From contig CAMDGU010000001.1 in assembly GCA_945897885.1 (NCBI GenBank), positions 108,847 through 172,846 of the forward strand: a DNA stretch of 64,000 nt, in the 5' to 3' direction. The notes under the pieces were generated by a model. The model was given only the letters and a program-made list of their open reading frames with translations, had not been told where the DNA came from and did no database searches. Numbering within the stretch: position 1 is the first letter of the stretch; each line of letters starts with the position of its first letter. Below are positions 25,778 to 34,186 of the stretch, piece by piece. Both the position numbers and the translations under genes were made by a program. This DNA is from Chitinophaga pinensis (GTDB taxonomy: Bacteria > Bacteroidota > Bacteroidia > NS11-12g > UBA9320).

Positions 25778-26515
25778 ATGGCAGGTATTTGTCATCTAAG
25801 TTCAATTGCCCTCCGCGGCGAACCATCGCATCGCAGTGAAATGGTCAGTCAGTTAATTTATGGTGAGAAATACGAAGTTTTAGAGACGGTGAATAATGAG
25901 TGGTTAAAGGTTAAATGCAGTTTTGATGGTTATGAAGGTTTTATGCCAAAGCCTCAATATTCAGAGTTTAATTTTGACAACGAATCGTTGATATTTACAG
26001 GTGGGTTGGGCAATGATGAGGTGAATAATTTAATACCAAAAGGGGCAGAAATTTATGATACCGAAACCCTTGTAGAGGTAGACGAAGATGAATTGATAGA
26101 TTTGCGCCATATCCATTTCACTACCGACCAGATAAAAGAAAATATTTTTTACCACAGTACTTCGCTTATCAATTCGCCTTATTTATGGGGAGGAAGAACA
26201 CCTTGGGGGATTGATTGCAGTGGCTTTACACAAATAATTTTTAAGGTTTGTGGTATCGCTTTGCCCCGTGATAGCAGTCAGCAGGCATTGCTTGGTGAAA
26301 GTATTTCGCTTAGTGATTCAGGCTTGGGTGACTTAGCTTTTTTTACCAATGAAAAAGGAATAGTGAACCATGTAGGCATTGTTTTTGGAAATCAAATGAT
26401 AATTCATTGCAGCGGTATGGTAAGGGTAGATCAATTAAATATGAATGGTATTATTAATTTAGATACCAAACTAAAAACTCATTCGCTTCATAGTATTAAG
26501 CGGGTTATTTCTTAA
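25778..26515 (+). CDS. C40 family NlpC/P60 peptidase with SH3 domains
   Basis: 245 residues: two bacterial SH3-like segments (about 1-115; SSIALRGEPSHRSEMVSQ and SLIFTGGLGNDEV) then the NlpC/P60 domain with catalytic Cys in GIDCSGFTQ and His in NHVGIVFGN. Cleaves gamma-D-Glu-diamino-acid bonds in peptidoglycan stem peptides. No signal peptide is evident, so it may act on recycled muropeptides in the cytoplasm. It is coupled to ferredoxin, an odd but common Bacteroidota arrangement. Confidence 0.92.
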   Translation: MAGICHLSSIALRGEPSHRSEMVSQLIYGEKYEVLETVNNEWLKVKCSFDGYEGFMPKPQYSEFNFDNESLIFTGGLGNDEVNNLIPKGAEIYDTETLVEVDEDELIDLRHIHFTTDQIKENIFYHSTSLINSPYLWGGRTPWGIDCSGFTQIIFKVCGIALPRDSSQQALLGESISLSDSGLGDLAFFTNEKGIVNHVGIVFGNQMIIHCSGMVRVDQLNMNGIINLDTKLKTHSLHSIKRVIS

Positions 26516-26520
26516 AATTT

Positions 26521-27420
26521 TTATTTTTGATAAGCTGGAATTAGTACTACCAAACAAATAATTACTACCAGAAAAATCTTATAATAAACATGAACAATTT
26601 CTGAATTTTGTTCATTTTTACGGTGGTATAGTTTTACAAATACCAAGACATTCAGCGCAATGGTAAGTGAGAGTAATATTCCACTTAAAATAATCAGATT
26701 ATAACCTTGCAATAGAATCAGAAGTGGAATAATGGCAAGACTATTAATAATAAGTATTCCAGAGGTTGATTTGCGTTTGCCAAGCCAGGTGGCCAATGTG
26801 CCATAACCAAATATGGTATTCCCTTTATAGGATTCAATTCCCTTTAAAATTTCACGCGAAAAAATAATTAGCATGGCAAAACATCCGTAAATAAACAAAG
26901 GCCAAGTGATGTATTTATAAAAAATACCAATGCTAAAAAAGGAACTAACTGAAAGAAGTGAAGCAGTAATTTCTCTTATAAATGGAATTTTTTGAAATTT
27001 ATGTGAATATGCCCAAAGCCCAACAGAAAATAAGAAGTAGAAAAGAAACATTCGCCATGATGCCAGTGAGGCAATAGCCAAACCAATGGTATTAAAAAGG
27101 AAATAGCAATTTAAGCAAAACTGACGGCTTACGATTCTTCCAAAAAGAGTTTTTTCAGGCCGGTTAACCAAATCTTTTTCAAGGTCATAAAAACTATTGA
27201 TAATGTAACCTCCGGCTATAATAAACGCTGAGGCAAACGTCATTAAATGCAATTTGGGATTGCTCAAAACTTCGATATAATTTTTGGAAGGATTTAGGAT
27301 GAAAACAGCTGCCAGATACTGTGCAAAAATGGTTAGCAAAATATTGAGCCACCTCACAATGGATAGAAGCGCAAAAACTTTAATGATTACTAACCGCTTT
27401 TGTCGCTTGGTAGATGCCAC
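26521..27420 (-). CDS. UbiA-family prenyltransferase with degenerate second Asp motif
   Basis: 299 residues with eight to nine hydrophobic helices. The first metal-binding motif is NSFYDLEKD (usual form NDxxDxxxD) followed by VNRPEKT. The second reads REILKGIESYKGN, where family members usually carry REIxKDIEDxxGD. It is typically annotated geranylgeranylglycerol-phosphate geranylgeranyltransferase, but the missing Asp residues make activity doubtful or altered. It stands 5 bp after the GHMP kinase, in a run with mvaD, so an isoprenoid substrate is likely. Confidence 0.85.
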   Translation of the reverse strand: MASTKRQKRLVIIKVFALLSIVRWLNILLTIFAQYLAAVFILNPSKNYIEVLSNPKLHLMTFASAFIIAGGYIINSFYDLEKDLVNRPEKTLFGRIVSRQFCLNCYFLFNTIGLAIASLASWRMFLFYFLFSVGLWAYSHKFQKIPFIREITASLLSVSSFFSIGIFYKYITWPLFIYGCFAMLIIFSREILKGIESYKGNTIFGYGTLATWLGKRKSTSGILIINSLAIIPLLILLQGYNLIILSGILLSLTIALNVLVFVKLYHRKNEQNSEIVHVYYKIFLVVIICLVVLIPAYQK

Positions 27421-27425
27421 TTTTT

Positions 27426-28367
27426 TTAAAAAGTATAAATCACTTCAGGGTTGTAGTCTTTAAGCTTTGGTAAGGCTTTTTCGTAATCAGGAGCAAACCC
27501 TAAAATATATCCTCCGCCACCCGAACCGCAAAGTTTAAGGTAATAGGTGTTTGAGTCGATTCCTTCTTTCCAAAGTTTATGAAATGTTTTTGGAATCATT
27601 GGTTTAAAATGCTCCAAAACCACGTGAGATAGTTTTTTAAGATTATTAAACAATGGATTAAAATCGTGTTTCAAAAACGCTTTAATACATTCATCGTTGT
27701 ATTTTTTAAACTGTTCAGAAATTACCTTTCTGAAACCTTCATTCTTCATTTTTTCTAAAAAGATATTTACCATAGGCTGCGTATCGCCAGGGCTTCCACT
27801 ATCCAGAAGGAAGATGGCTCCTTTGCCATCTGCATTTTGTGAAGGAATACCAATGGTATCAACATCCGTTTTGGATTTAATAAGTACCGGAAGATTAAGG
27901 TAGCAAATTAAAGGATCCAAACCGCTGCTTTTGCCGTGGAAATAACTTTCCATTTGGCCAAACCAGGTTTTTAGTTGTAAAATATCCTTTTTGTCAATAC
28001 TGGTTTCAGGTTCTATTTTAGCAATAGCATATTGGTCATAAATAGCCGCCACCAAGGCTCCGCTGCTTCCTACACCAAAGCCCTGAGGAATACTGCTGTC
28101 AAAAGTTAATCCTTTGTCAATATCTTCTTTAAATTTGGTAAGATTAAGCTTTGGAAATAATTCGGTTTCTTCTGATTTTGAAACCAAATAGGTATAAAAT
28201 TTAGATAACGAATGATTAGAATCAGTTTCTTCTGATGATGAAAGGTTTGAAAAAACTAATTTTCCTTTGTAAAAATTAAACGGGATAGAAAGCCCCATCG
28301 AATCTTGAATAATGCCATATTCACCGAACAATAATATTTTGGCATAGAACAAAGGATTTTTTAACAT
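27426..28367 (-). CDS. GHMP kinase, probable mevalonate kinase
   Basis: Starts at Met7 of the track ORF (MLKNPLFYAKILLFGEYG), because the longer start overlaps the promoter TAtcTTTG at 28383-28390. 313 residues. GHMP features: AKILLFGEYGI, the ATP loop PQGFGVGSSGALVAA, and LCGSGGGGYILGF. It phosphorylates mevalonate or phosphomevalonate in the mevalonate pathway, as suggested by mvaD 86 bp upstream and the prenyltransferase downstream. Which of the two kinase steps cannot be told. Confidence 0.83.
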   Translation of the reverse strand: MLKNPLFYAKILLFGEYGIIQDSMGLSIPFNFYKGKLVFSNLSSSEETDSNHSLSKFYTYLVSKSEETELFPKLNLTKFKEDIDKGLTFDSSIPQGFGVGSSGALVAAIYDQYAIAKIEPETSIDKKDILQLKTWFGQMESYFHGKSSGLDPLICYLNLPVLIKSKTDVDTIGIPSQNADGKGAIFLLDSGSPGDTQPMVNIFLEKMKNEGFRKVISEQFKKYNDECIKAFLKHDFNPLFNNLKKLSHVVLEHFKPMIPKTFHKLWKEGIDSNTYYLKLCGSGGGGYILGFAPDYEKALPKLKDYNPEVIYTF

Positions 28368-28382
28368 ATTGTTTACTGGGCT

Positions 28383-28390
28383 CAAAGATA
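28383..28390 (-). promoter_or_regulatory. -7 promoter element of the GHMP kinase
   Basis: TAtcTTTG on minus, 15 nt from ATG 28367. It overlaps the track start (28385). Confidence 0.5.
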
Positions 28391-28471
28391 ATTAATAAAT
28401 TTTAAAATGAGGCTGTTTTGGATAAAGTGTCCGTTTTTACATTCAAAACAACTTTTTTGAAATAAAGTTCA

Positions 28472-29503
28472 TTACGCCATTTGCTCAGGGCCTTTGCCCA
28501 CATGGTCGTGGATGAAATGATTTTTTGAGCAATACGGCAAAAGTTCTTTTTTTATAAATTCCTGAACTTTATTTTTCTCGGCAGCAGGATAAAGCAAATG
28601 AACATTGGCTCCGGCATCCAAAGTAATTGTCATATTCAAACCCAGTTGTTTTCTGCTTTCCCAAACCTTTTGAATAATAGCCACTGTTTCTGGTTTCATT
28701 AATAAAAAGTAAGGATTACTGGTCATCATCATGGCGTGCAGCATCATGGCTTCCTGCTCAACTACTTGGTTAAAGAGGATTAAATCTCCTTTGGCCAAGG
28801 CATTTTTTAGCAACTCTAAATTTTTATTGGCCTCTTCAAAACGGGTTGGGGCAAATGGGTGATTGGTTAATAAAGAGTGACCAACCGAACTAGAAACATT
28901 CTTTGTTCCTTCGTCCACAATCAAAATAGTATCGCAATAGGTTTTAAAAATATCGTGTACATCACCAACTTTAAGGGCAAACTCATCGCTACTTCCGCTA
29001 TACAAATTGGATTGTCCCCACATGGCCAATGGACCGTAAACCGAGCGGCTTGCGCTACCGCTGCCAAGTCTGGCTGCGATGGAGGCTTTTTTAAAAAAAT
29101 CATCATCCGATAAGGTGTTTCCAATTTCTTTTTCCATGCTGCACAGGCAAAGTGCCAAAGCTGCCATGCCTGAAGCCGAGGAAGCAATTCCGCTGCTGTG
29201 AGGAAAGGTGTTGGTAGTATTTATTTCAAGTATATAGCCCGGCAAAAACGGGAAAAGACTTTCTACTTTATTAAAGAAAATTTCTAGTTTGGGTTCAAAC
29301 GAAGGCATGGGTTGACCATCATAGGCAAAGGATACCAATAAGGTGCCATCGTTTTCTTTAGGTTTAAAAGTAAGATTGGTAATAGTGTGACAATTACTCA
29401 ATGTAAAACTGATGGAAGGATTGGCAGGCAACTGATTTCCTTTTTTTCCCCAGTATTTAACCAAGGCAATATTCGACGGGCATTTCCATGTAACACTTGA
29501 CAC
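28472..29503 (-). CDS. mvaD: Diphosphomevalonate decarboxylase
   Basis: 343 residues, normal length, starting GTG. The family opening is unmistakable: CPSNIALVKYWGKK, with SISFTLSN, then HSSGIASSASGMAALAL (ATP loop), GSGSASRS (substrate loop) and TLDAGANVHLLYP near the end. It converts mevalonate diphosphate to isopentenyl diphosphate with ATP. The promoter TAatTTTG is 5 nt from the GTG. With the GHMP kinase and UbiA gene it forms an isoprenoid cluster. Confidence 0.96.
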   Translation of the reverse strand: MSSVTWKCPSNIALVKYWGKKGNQLPANPSISFTLSNCHTITNLTFKPKENDGTLLVSFAYDGQPMPSFEPKLEIFFNKVESLFPFLPGYILEINTTNTFPHSSGIASSASGMAALALCLCSMEKEIGNTLSDDDFFKKASIAARLGSGSASRSVYGPLAMWGQSNLYSGSSDEFALKVGDVHDIFKTYCDTILIVDEGTKNVSSSVGHSLLTNHPFAPTRFEEANKNLELLKNALAKGDLILFNQVVEQEAMMLHAMMMTSNPYFLLMKPETVAIIQKVWESRKQLGLNMTITLDAGANVHLLYPAAEKNKVQEFIKKELLPYCSKNHFIHDHVGKGPEQMA

Positions 29504-29508
29504 GGGGG

Positions 29509-29516
29509 CAAAATTA
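29509..29516 (-). promoter_or_regulatory. -7 promoter element of mvaD
   Basis: TAatTTTG on minus, 5 nt from the GTG start at 29503; nearly leaderless. Confidence 0.55.
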
Positions 29517-29552
29517 GGAATTTAGTTGGTTTATAGTTTGGTAAATAATAAG

Positions 29553-29560
29553 TAGTTTTG
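29553..29560 (+). promoter_or_regulatory. -7 promoter element of the transposase gene
   Basis: TAgtTTTG, 6 nt from the ATG at 29567; the motif matches the host promoter type. Confidence 0.5.
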
Positions 29561-29566
29561 TTTTAG

Positions 29567-30028
29567 ATGTCGGGTACATTTTCACAAATCTACATTCAAC
29601 TCGTATTTGCCGTTAAGGGTAGAAATAGTTTAATAAGCAATTTATGGGAAGAAGAATTATATAAATACATAACAGGGATTGTTAGGAATAAAGAGCAAAA
29701 AATGTTAGCTATAAATGGAATGCCTGACCATATACATTTATTCATAGGTATGAAACCTTCTTGTTGCTTATCAGATTTGGTTAGAGAAATCAAAAAGTCA
29801 TCCAATAATTTTATAAATGAAAAAAAGTTTACAGATTTTAAATTTCAATGGCAGGAGGGATACGGTGCATTTTCATACAGTCATTCTAATTTGGATAACG
29901 TTATAAAATATGTGATGAATCAAAAGGAGCATCATAAAGTGTTATCTTTTAAAGAGGAATACATTGAGTTTTTGCAGAAGTTTGAAATAGAATTTAAAGA
30001 TGAATACTTGTTTGAGTGGGTTGTTTGA
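29567..30028 (+). CDS. IS200/IS605-type (Y1) transposase
   Basis: 153 residues, full length for the Y1 HUH family. The metal-binding motif is DHIHLF (H-I-H), and the catalytic Tyr is likely in KYVMNQKEHH. Other family blocks: YIQLVFAVKGR, LYKYITGI, FQWQEGYGAFSYS. These enzymes cut and join single-stranded DNA at hairpins. No accessory TnpB is present. Its stop is 6 bp before an array of palindromes, and no matching palindrome is seen on the upstream side, so it resembles a REP-associated transposase rather than a normal IS. Confidence 0.92.
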   Translation: MSGTFSQIYIQLVFAVKGRNSLISNLWEEELYKYITGIVRNKEQKMLAINGMPDHIHLFIGMKPSCCLSDLVREIKKSSNNFINEKKFTDFKFQWQEGYGAFSYSHSNLDNVIKYVMNQKEHHKVLSFKEEYIEFLQKFEIEFKDEYLFEWVV

Positions 30029-30034
30029 GGGGAA

Positions 30035-30530
30035 GAATCCGAAGGATTCAAATGTTTATAGTAATGGTTTCTCAGAATATTCGACCCCGAAGGGGTCGCA
30101 CAGCCGGATATCATTTTTTCTATAATCATATAATCCTTTCAGGATTAAGAATTGGCGAAAGAAATCCGAAGGATTCAAATGTTTATAGTAATGTTTTCTC
30201 AGAATATTCGACCTCGAAGGGGTCGAATAGCTAAATATCATTTTTTGGAAAGTGTAAAATCATACGGGTTTAAGAATTGGCGGAAGGAATGCAAGAATTC
30301 TAATGTTAAGAACGCCATAATCTCAGATTACATTCGACCCCTTCGGGGTCGCCCGATCCAAAACATTACCTATTTCTATAAATATAAAATCCCTTCGGGA
30401 TTAACAATGGTCGAAAAGAATCCGAAGGATTCAAATGTTTATAGCACGATAATAGCAAATTACATTCGGGATCGCACAATCCACAACATTTGATGTTTCT
30501 ATAAACATAAAATCCCTTCGGTATTAATAT
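30035..30530 (+). repeat. REP-like palindrome array, about four units of ~127 bp
   Basis: Each unit has, in order, palindrome A GAATCCGAAGGATTC (30035; 30163; degenerate near 30283; 30418), a conserved AAATGTTTATAG spacer, palindrome B CGACCCCGAAGGGGTCG (30082; 30209; 30335; degenerate near 30466) and palindrome C TAATCCTTTCAGGATTA or AATCCCTTCGGGATT (30131; degenerate near 30259; 30388; 30511). Unit period is 122-130 bp and the units have diverged. B and C occur with loops GAA or TTC. The track ORFs inside are unsupported. No other gene is seen between 30029 and 30563. Confidence 0.85.
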
Positions 30531-30563
30531 ATTTGCCAACCAATTCTCAATCCCTAATTAACC

Positions 30564-31319
30564 ATGTTCATCCTCTCCAAACTAATTAACATTTTTTTAA
30601 GCCCTTTAATCTGGATATTGGTTAGCTTGTTTTTTATTTGGCGAATAAAAAATACCAAAAAGAAAAAATATCTGATATGGGTTTCGATGGTTTTTATCTT
30701 TATGTTGACCAATAATTTCATAGTTCATAAATGCCTTGAAAAATACGAAACGCCTTATCAACCCATTGCAGAGGGCAAAGTTTACGATTGCGCTATTGTT
30801 TTGTCAGGAGCATCGGGGTATGATAGTTTTTCAAGGTCTTTACAATTTAATCAAGGAGCCGAACGCTTAACCGAGCCGGTAATACTTTATAAAAAAGGCA
30901 TTGTAAAAAAACTTTTAATCAGTGGTGGTTCGGCCAGTGTGTTTCCTCCGTACATAAAGGAAGCCACTTATGTGAGGCGCTTTTGGCTGGATATGGGTGT
31001 GCCGGATAAAGATATTATTGTAGAATCAGAATCGCGAAATACCATTGAGAATGCCAAATTTTCTAAAGAAATGTTGGAGAAAAAGGCCGTTGGAAAAAAT
31101 GTTCTCTTAATCACTTCGGCTTTGCACATGCCCCGCAGCAAGTATATTTTTAACAACATGGGAATGCTGGTTGATATTTATCCGGTTGATTTTAAAGTAA
31201 GGAGAATTGCGGAACCAAGTTATGATATCACCAATTACATTTTACCTAAAACAGGAGCCTTAGAAGCCTGGGGAGAATTGATACACGAATGGGTGGGACT
31301 GCTTGCGGCAAAAATTTAA
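30564..31319 (+). CDS. YdcF/DUF218 membrane protein
   Basis: 251 residues. Two N-terminal transmembrane helices (about 5-24 and 35-52) precede a DUF218 domain: YDCAIVLSGASG, GIVKKLLISGGSA, ESESRNTIENAKFS and LLITSALHMPRS. The family (SanA, ElyC, YdcF) acts in envelope integrity, with the exact reaction not defined. It lies just past the palindrome array. The LLM oxidoreductase begins 76 bp downstream. Confidence 0.88.
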   Translation: MFILSKLINIFLSPLIWILVSLFFIWRIKNTKKKKYLIWVSMVFIFMLTNNFIVHKCLEKYETPYQPIAEGKVYDCAIVLSGASGYDSFSRSLQFNQGAERLTEPVILYKKGIVKKLLISGGSASVFPPYIKEATYVRRFWLDMGVPDKDIIVESESRNTIENAKFSKEMLEKKAVGKNVLLITSALHMPRSKYIFNNMGMLVDIYPVDFKVRRIAEPSYDITNYILPKTGALEAWGELIHEWVGLLAAKI

Positions 31320-31395
31320 AGCTTTTTTAGAATTTACCTTCAAACATAATCACTATCCCAGTGAACAAAACGATACTTTACTCTCTTTCATTAGC

Positions 31396-32427
31396 ATGGA
31401 AATAGGCATTGACAGTTTTGCTGCGGCAAAACTTAGTGACGATAAACAAACCGCTGTTAACAGCAAACATTCACTGGCCGAATTGCTGGAGAGAATGGAA
31501 TTTGCAGATAAAGTGGGATTGGATATTTTTGGGATAGGGGAGCACCATCGCAAGGAGTTTCTCGATTCTGCTCCTGCCCTTATTCTGGCTGCCGCTGCTG
31601 CCCGAACCAAGCGTATACGGCTAACAAGTGCCGTTACCGTTATTAGTGCCATTGACCCGGTGAAAGCCTTTCAGGAATTTGCCACCTTGGATTTAATTTC
31701 TCAGGGACGGGCCGAAATGGTGGTGGGACGAGGTTCATTTACCGAGGCTTTTCCATTGTTTGGTTATAATCTTCATGATTATGATGCCTTGTTTACGGAG
31801 AAACTAAATCTGTTGCTTACCATTCGTGATAATGAGGTGGTGAATTGGTCGGGAAAATTTCGTCCTGCACTGCACAATCAGGCCATTTACCCACGACCGG
31901 TGCAACCTAAATTGCCTATTTGGCTGGGAGTAGGAGGTACTCCTGAATCGTTTGCCCGTGCTGGTAGTTTGGGATTGCCGCTTATGGTGGCTGTAATTGG
32001 AGGCGAAACCCACCGATTCCGCCCATTGGTTGATTTATACCGCGAGGCAGGCAGACGAGCCGGCTATAAACCGGAAGAGCTAAAGGTAGGATTGCATTCC
32101 CTGGGTTATGTGGCCAACACCCGCGAGGAAGCCATAGAAGAATATTATCCGGGGTATGCCGAAACTTTTACCCGAATAGGGAAGGAGCGAGGTTGGCCTC
32201 CCGTAAGCAGTGGCCGTTTTGAAGCGCAAATTGGGCCAACGGGTGCTTTGCTGGTAGGCAGCCCTGAAGAAATAGCCCATCGCATCCTTCATCACAGTGA
32301 GGCATTGGGTGATATTTCCCGCCTTACCTTTCAAATGGATAATGCAGGCCTATCGCATGAAAAGCTTTTAAAATCAATTGAGTTGATTGGAACGAAGGTG
32401 AGTAAGTTGGTGAAAAAAGGAGGTTGA
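31396..32427 (+). CDS. LLM-class flavin-dependent oxidoreductase
   Basis: The start is taken as ATG 31396 (MEIGIDSFAAAKLSD), the usual family opening; the track TTG at 31303 lies inside ydcF. 343 residues of luciferase-like monooxygenase fold: GIGEHHRKEFLDSAP, TSAVTVIS, ATLDLISQGRAEMVVGRGSF, PIWLGVGG. Substrate unknown; it binds FMN as far as the family goes. Local GC is clearly higher (near 45-50 percent by eye) than in the flanks, which hints at acquisition or strong codon selection. Confidence 0.9.
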   Translation: MEIGIDSFAAAKLSDDKQTAVNSKHSLAELLERMEFADKVGLDIFGIGEHHRKEFLDSAPALILAAAAARTKRIRLTSAVTVISAIDPVKAFQEFATLDLISQGRAEMVVGRGSFTEAFPLFGYNLHDYDALFTEKLNLLLTIRDNEVVNWSGKFRPALHNQAIYPRPVQPKLPIWLGVGGTPESFARAGSLGLPLMVAVIGGETHRFRPLVDLYREAGRRAGYKPEELKVGLHSLGYVANTREEAIEEYYPGYAETFTRIGKERGWPPVSSGRFEAQIGPTGALLVGSPEEIAHRILHHSEALGDISRLTFQMDNAGLSHEKLLKSIELIGTKVSKLVKKGG

Positions 32428-32508
32428 AGCAAATTGACGAACAATTTTTGTTAATTGCGCATCGAAATCATCTAGCTTTAAATTATTCAAAATTTAATGT
32501 GGTAATCA

Positions 32509-33168
32509 ATGAAGACTTATTTAATATTTTTTTTAGCATTTAATTTCGCTAAAACGAGTTTCGGGCAAATAAAAAATATTTCATGTGACTGCCCAAAAAA
32601 ATATTATTCAGATATAAAGGAAGACACAATATTTCATTTTCTTAATGGAAAGGCATTAGTTGTGTGTGGATATAAAAATCCAGATGTTCCTATAACTTTT
32701 TCTGAATTCGTTATAGCCGTTTGCGGACACGACACAATTATCGATTTTTGGGATGCTACTTTAACTTGTAGACTAAAATTCAAAAAAGATACATTGTGTG
32801 TCGAAGAACTTCAAAACTTACCGATTGGTAAAAATTTTGAATATCAAGAAATAGTTTGGACAACTGAACAGATTTATTTTGATGAACAAAATGTGATAAA
32901 AAAGCTTTTCATTAATAAGCAAATTCGCAAATACAATCAAGCTGAAATTCAATCTGTTTTAAAGGAATTTGAAAGAGCAAAATTTGGATTCGATGAAAAC
33001 AAAAGTGTAATTTTAAACAGGCTTTTTATTGCTACAATTTCAGGTAATAAAATAGCCCGAAAATATTTTGGAGAATTTGAACATAAATTTGGGACACTTG
33101 ATGGAGCTTACGCTGAGGAATATGGAGATTTGAGAGAAATGTTAGGGGTATGGGATAAAAAGCAGTAA
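32509..33168 (+). CDS. Secreted protein of unknown function
   Basis: 219 residues with a signal peptide (MKTYLIFFLAFNFAKTSFGQ) and a Cys pair at the mature N-terminus (SCDCPKKYY). A mixed alpha/beta body contains LKFKKDTLCVEELQNLP and IKKLFINKQIRKYN. I recognise no family. Low GC compared with the LLM gene just before it. The following 121-bp gap to ppx has a short GATTCGTG/CACGAATC dyad. Confidence 0.72.
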   Translation: MKTYLIFFLAFNFAKTSFGQIKNISCDCPKKYYSDIKEDTIFHFLNGKALVVCGYKNPDVPITFSEFVIAVCGHDTIIDFWDATLTCRLKFKKDTLCVEELQNLPIGKNFEYQEIVWTTEQIYFDEQNVIKKLFINKQIRKYNQAEIQSVLKEFERAKFGFDENKSVILNRLFIATISGNKIARKYFGEFEHKFGTLDGAYAEEYGDLREMLGVWDKKQ

Positions 33169-33289
33169 TAATATTTTTATTTAACTAACTGCATAGTGTC
33201 TTCGCCTTGATTCGTGTCCCCACGAATCGAAACAGCCAATCACAAATCTTCAACATAAATACCTTTTAGAAAAGAAGGATTAAATAAAA

Positions 33290-34186
33290 CTAATTCAATC
33301 CACTCTTATACTCCTTATACAAGCTCCTCACCATACCATCACTAAGCCCCGTTTGGGGAACATAAATTTTAGAACTTCCGGTTTGTTCTGCCACTTTTAA
33401 AAACAGTTCCATGGCCGGTACAATCACATCCGCCCTGTCGGGGTTCAGCATATAAGTAATCATGCGTTCATCGGGTTCCATGGGCTTCATTTCATTGTAT
33501 AATTTAAGAAGCTGTTGGGTGGTTATAAACTTTTCCTTGGAGTCGGCTACCAGATTTATAATTTTATTAATGTTTCCTCCCGAGCCAATAATCGGTATGT
33601 CTTTAAGCAGGGGAATATGAACTTTTATCCAATTTTTAAGGTTAGCCCATTCCTGCAAGGAAACGCGATTGTGCAACAAGCGAATGGTGCCAATATCAAA
33701 CGAACGACCGGCCGTTTTTTCACCTTTATCAATCAATGAAAGTTCGGTACTTCCTCCACCCACATCCATATAAATAACCTGTTTTTTTGATTTTAGGTTA
33801 TTGGGCAAAAACCGGCTGGAAATAAGGTCGGCTTCCTTGTCGCCCGAAATAATTTCAATATTTATGCCGCTTTCTTTTTTTATGCGTTCAATTATTTCAT
33901 CCGTATTAGAAGCATCGCGCATGGCCGAGGTAGCAAAGGCTTTGTAGGAAATAACTTCGTGGGCTTTCATCAAAAAAGCAAAGGCTTTCATGCAATCCAC
34001 CAAATGGATAATGTTTTGATCTGATATTTTTCCGGTAATAAACGCGTCCTCGCCTAATCGAATGGGAACCCTTACCAACAAAGCTTTTTTGAAAACCGGC
34101 CCATTGACGGTTTCAAACACGTTGTCGAACAACAGGCGGATGGCATTGGAGCCAATATCAATGGAAGCGAATTTAAGGTATTTCAA
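33290..34186 (-). CDS. Exopolyphosphatase / Ppx-GppA phosphatase
   Basis: 298 residues with the ASKHA fold: FASIDIGSNAIRLLF (phosphate 1), YMDVGGGSTELSLI (phosphate 2), IGSGGNINKI. It is the short (about 300 residue) form lacking the C-terminal HD domain of E. coli Ppx. It removes phosphate from polyphosphate or pppGpp. The start overlaps the end of ppk by 14 nt, so the pair that makes and breaks polyphosphate is co-translated. Confidence 0.93.
   Translation of the reverse strand: MKYLKFASIDIGSNAIRLLFDNVFETVNGPVFKKALLVRVPIRLGEDAFITGKISDQNIIHLVDCMKAFAFLMKAHEVISYKAFATSAMRDASNTDEIIERIKKESGINIEIISGDKEADLISSRFLPNNLKSKKQVIYMDVGGGSTELSLIDKGEKTAGRSFDIGTIRLLHNRVSLQEWANLKNWIKVHIPLLKDIPIIGSGGNINKIINLVADSKEKFITTQQLLKLYNEMKPMEPDERMITYMLNPDRADVIVPAMELFLKVAEQTGSSKIYVPQTGLSDGMVRSLYKEYKSGLN

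Noticed and set aside
30016-30493. ORFs on both strands across 30016-30493
   Set aside because: They translate the palindrome array (repeated IRRIQMFIV and RGRI-like words), so they are artefacts of the repeat.
30035-30530. Possible CRISPR array
   Set aside because: Repeats are palindromes of three kinds with conserved spacers, the units are diverged, and no cas genes are present.
33209-33228. GATTCGTG...CACGAATC hairpin between convergent genes
   Set aside because: A short stem with no T-run and no second copy seen; too weak to call a terminator or element.
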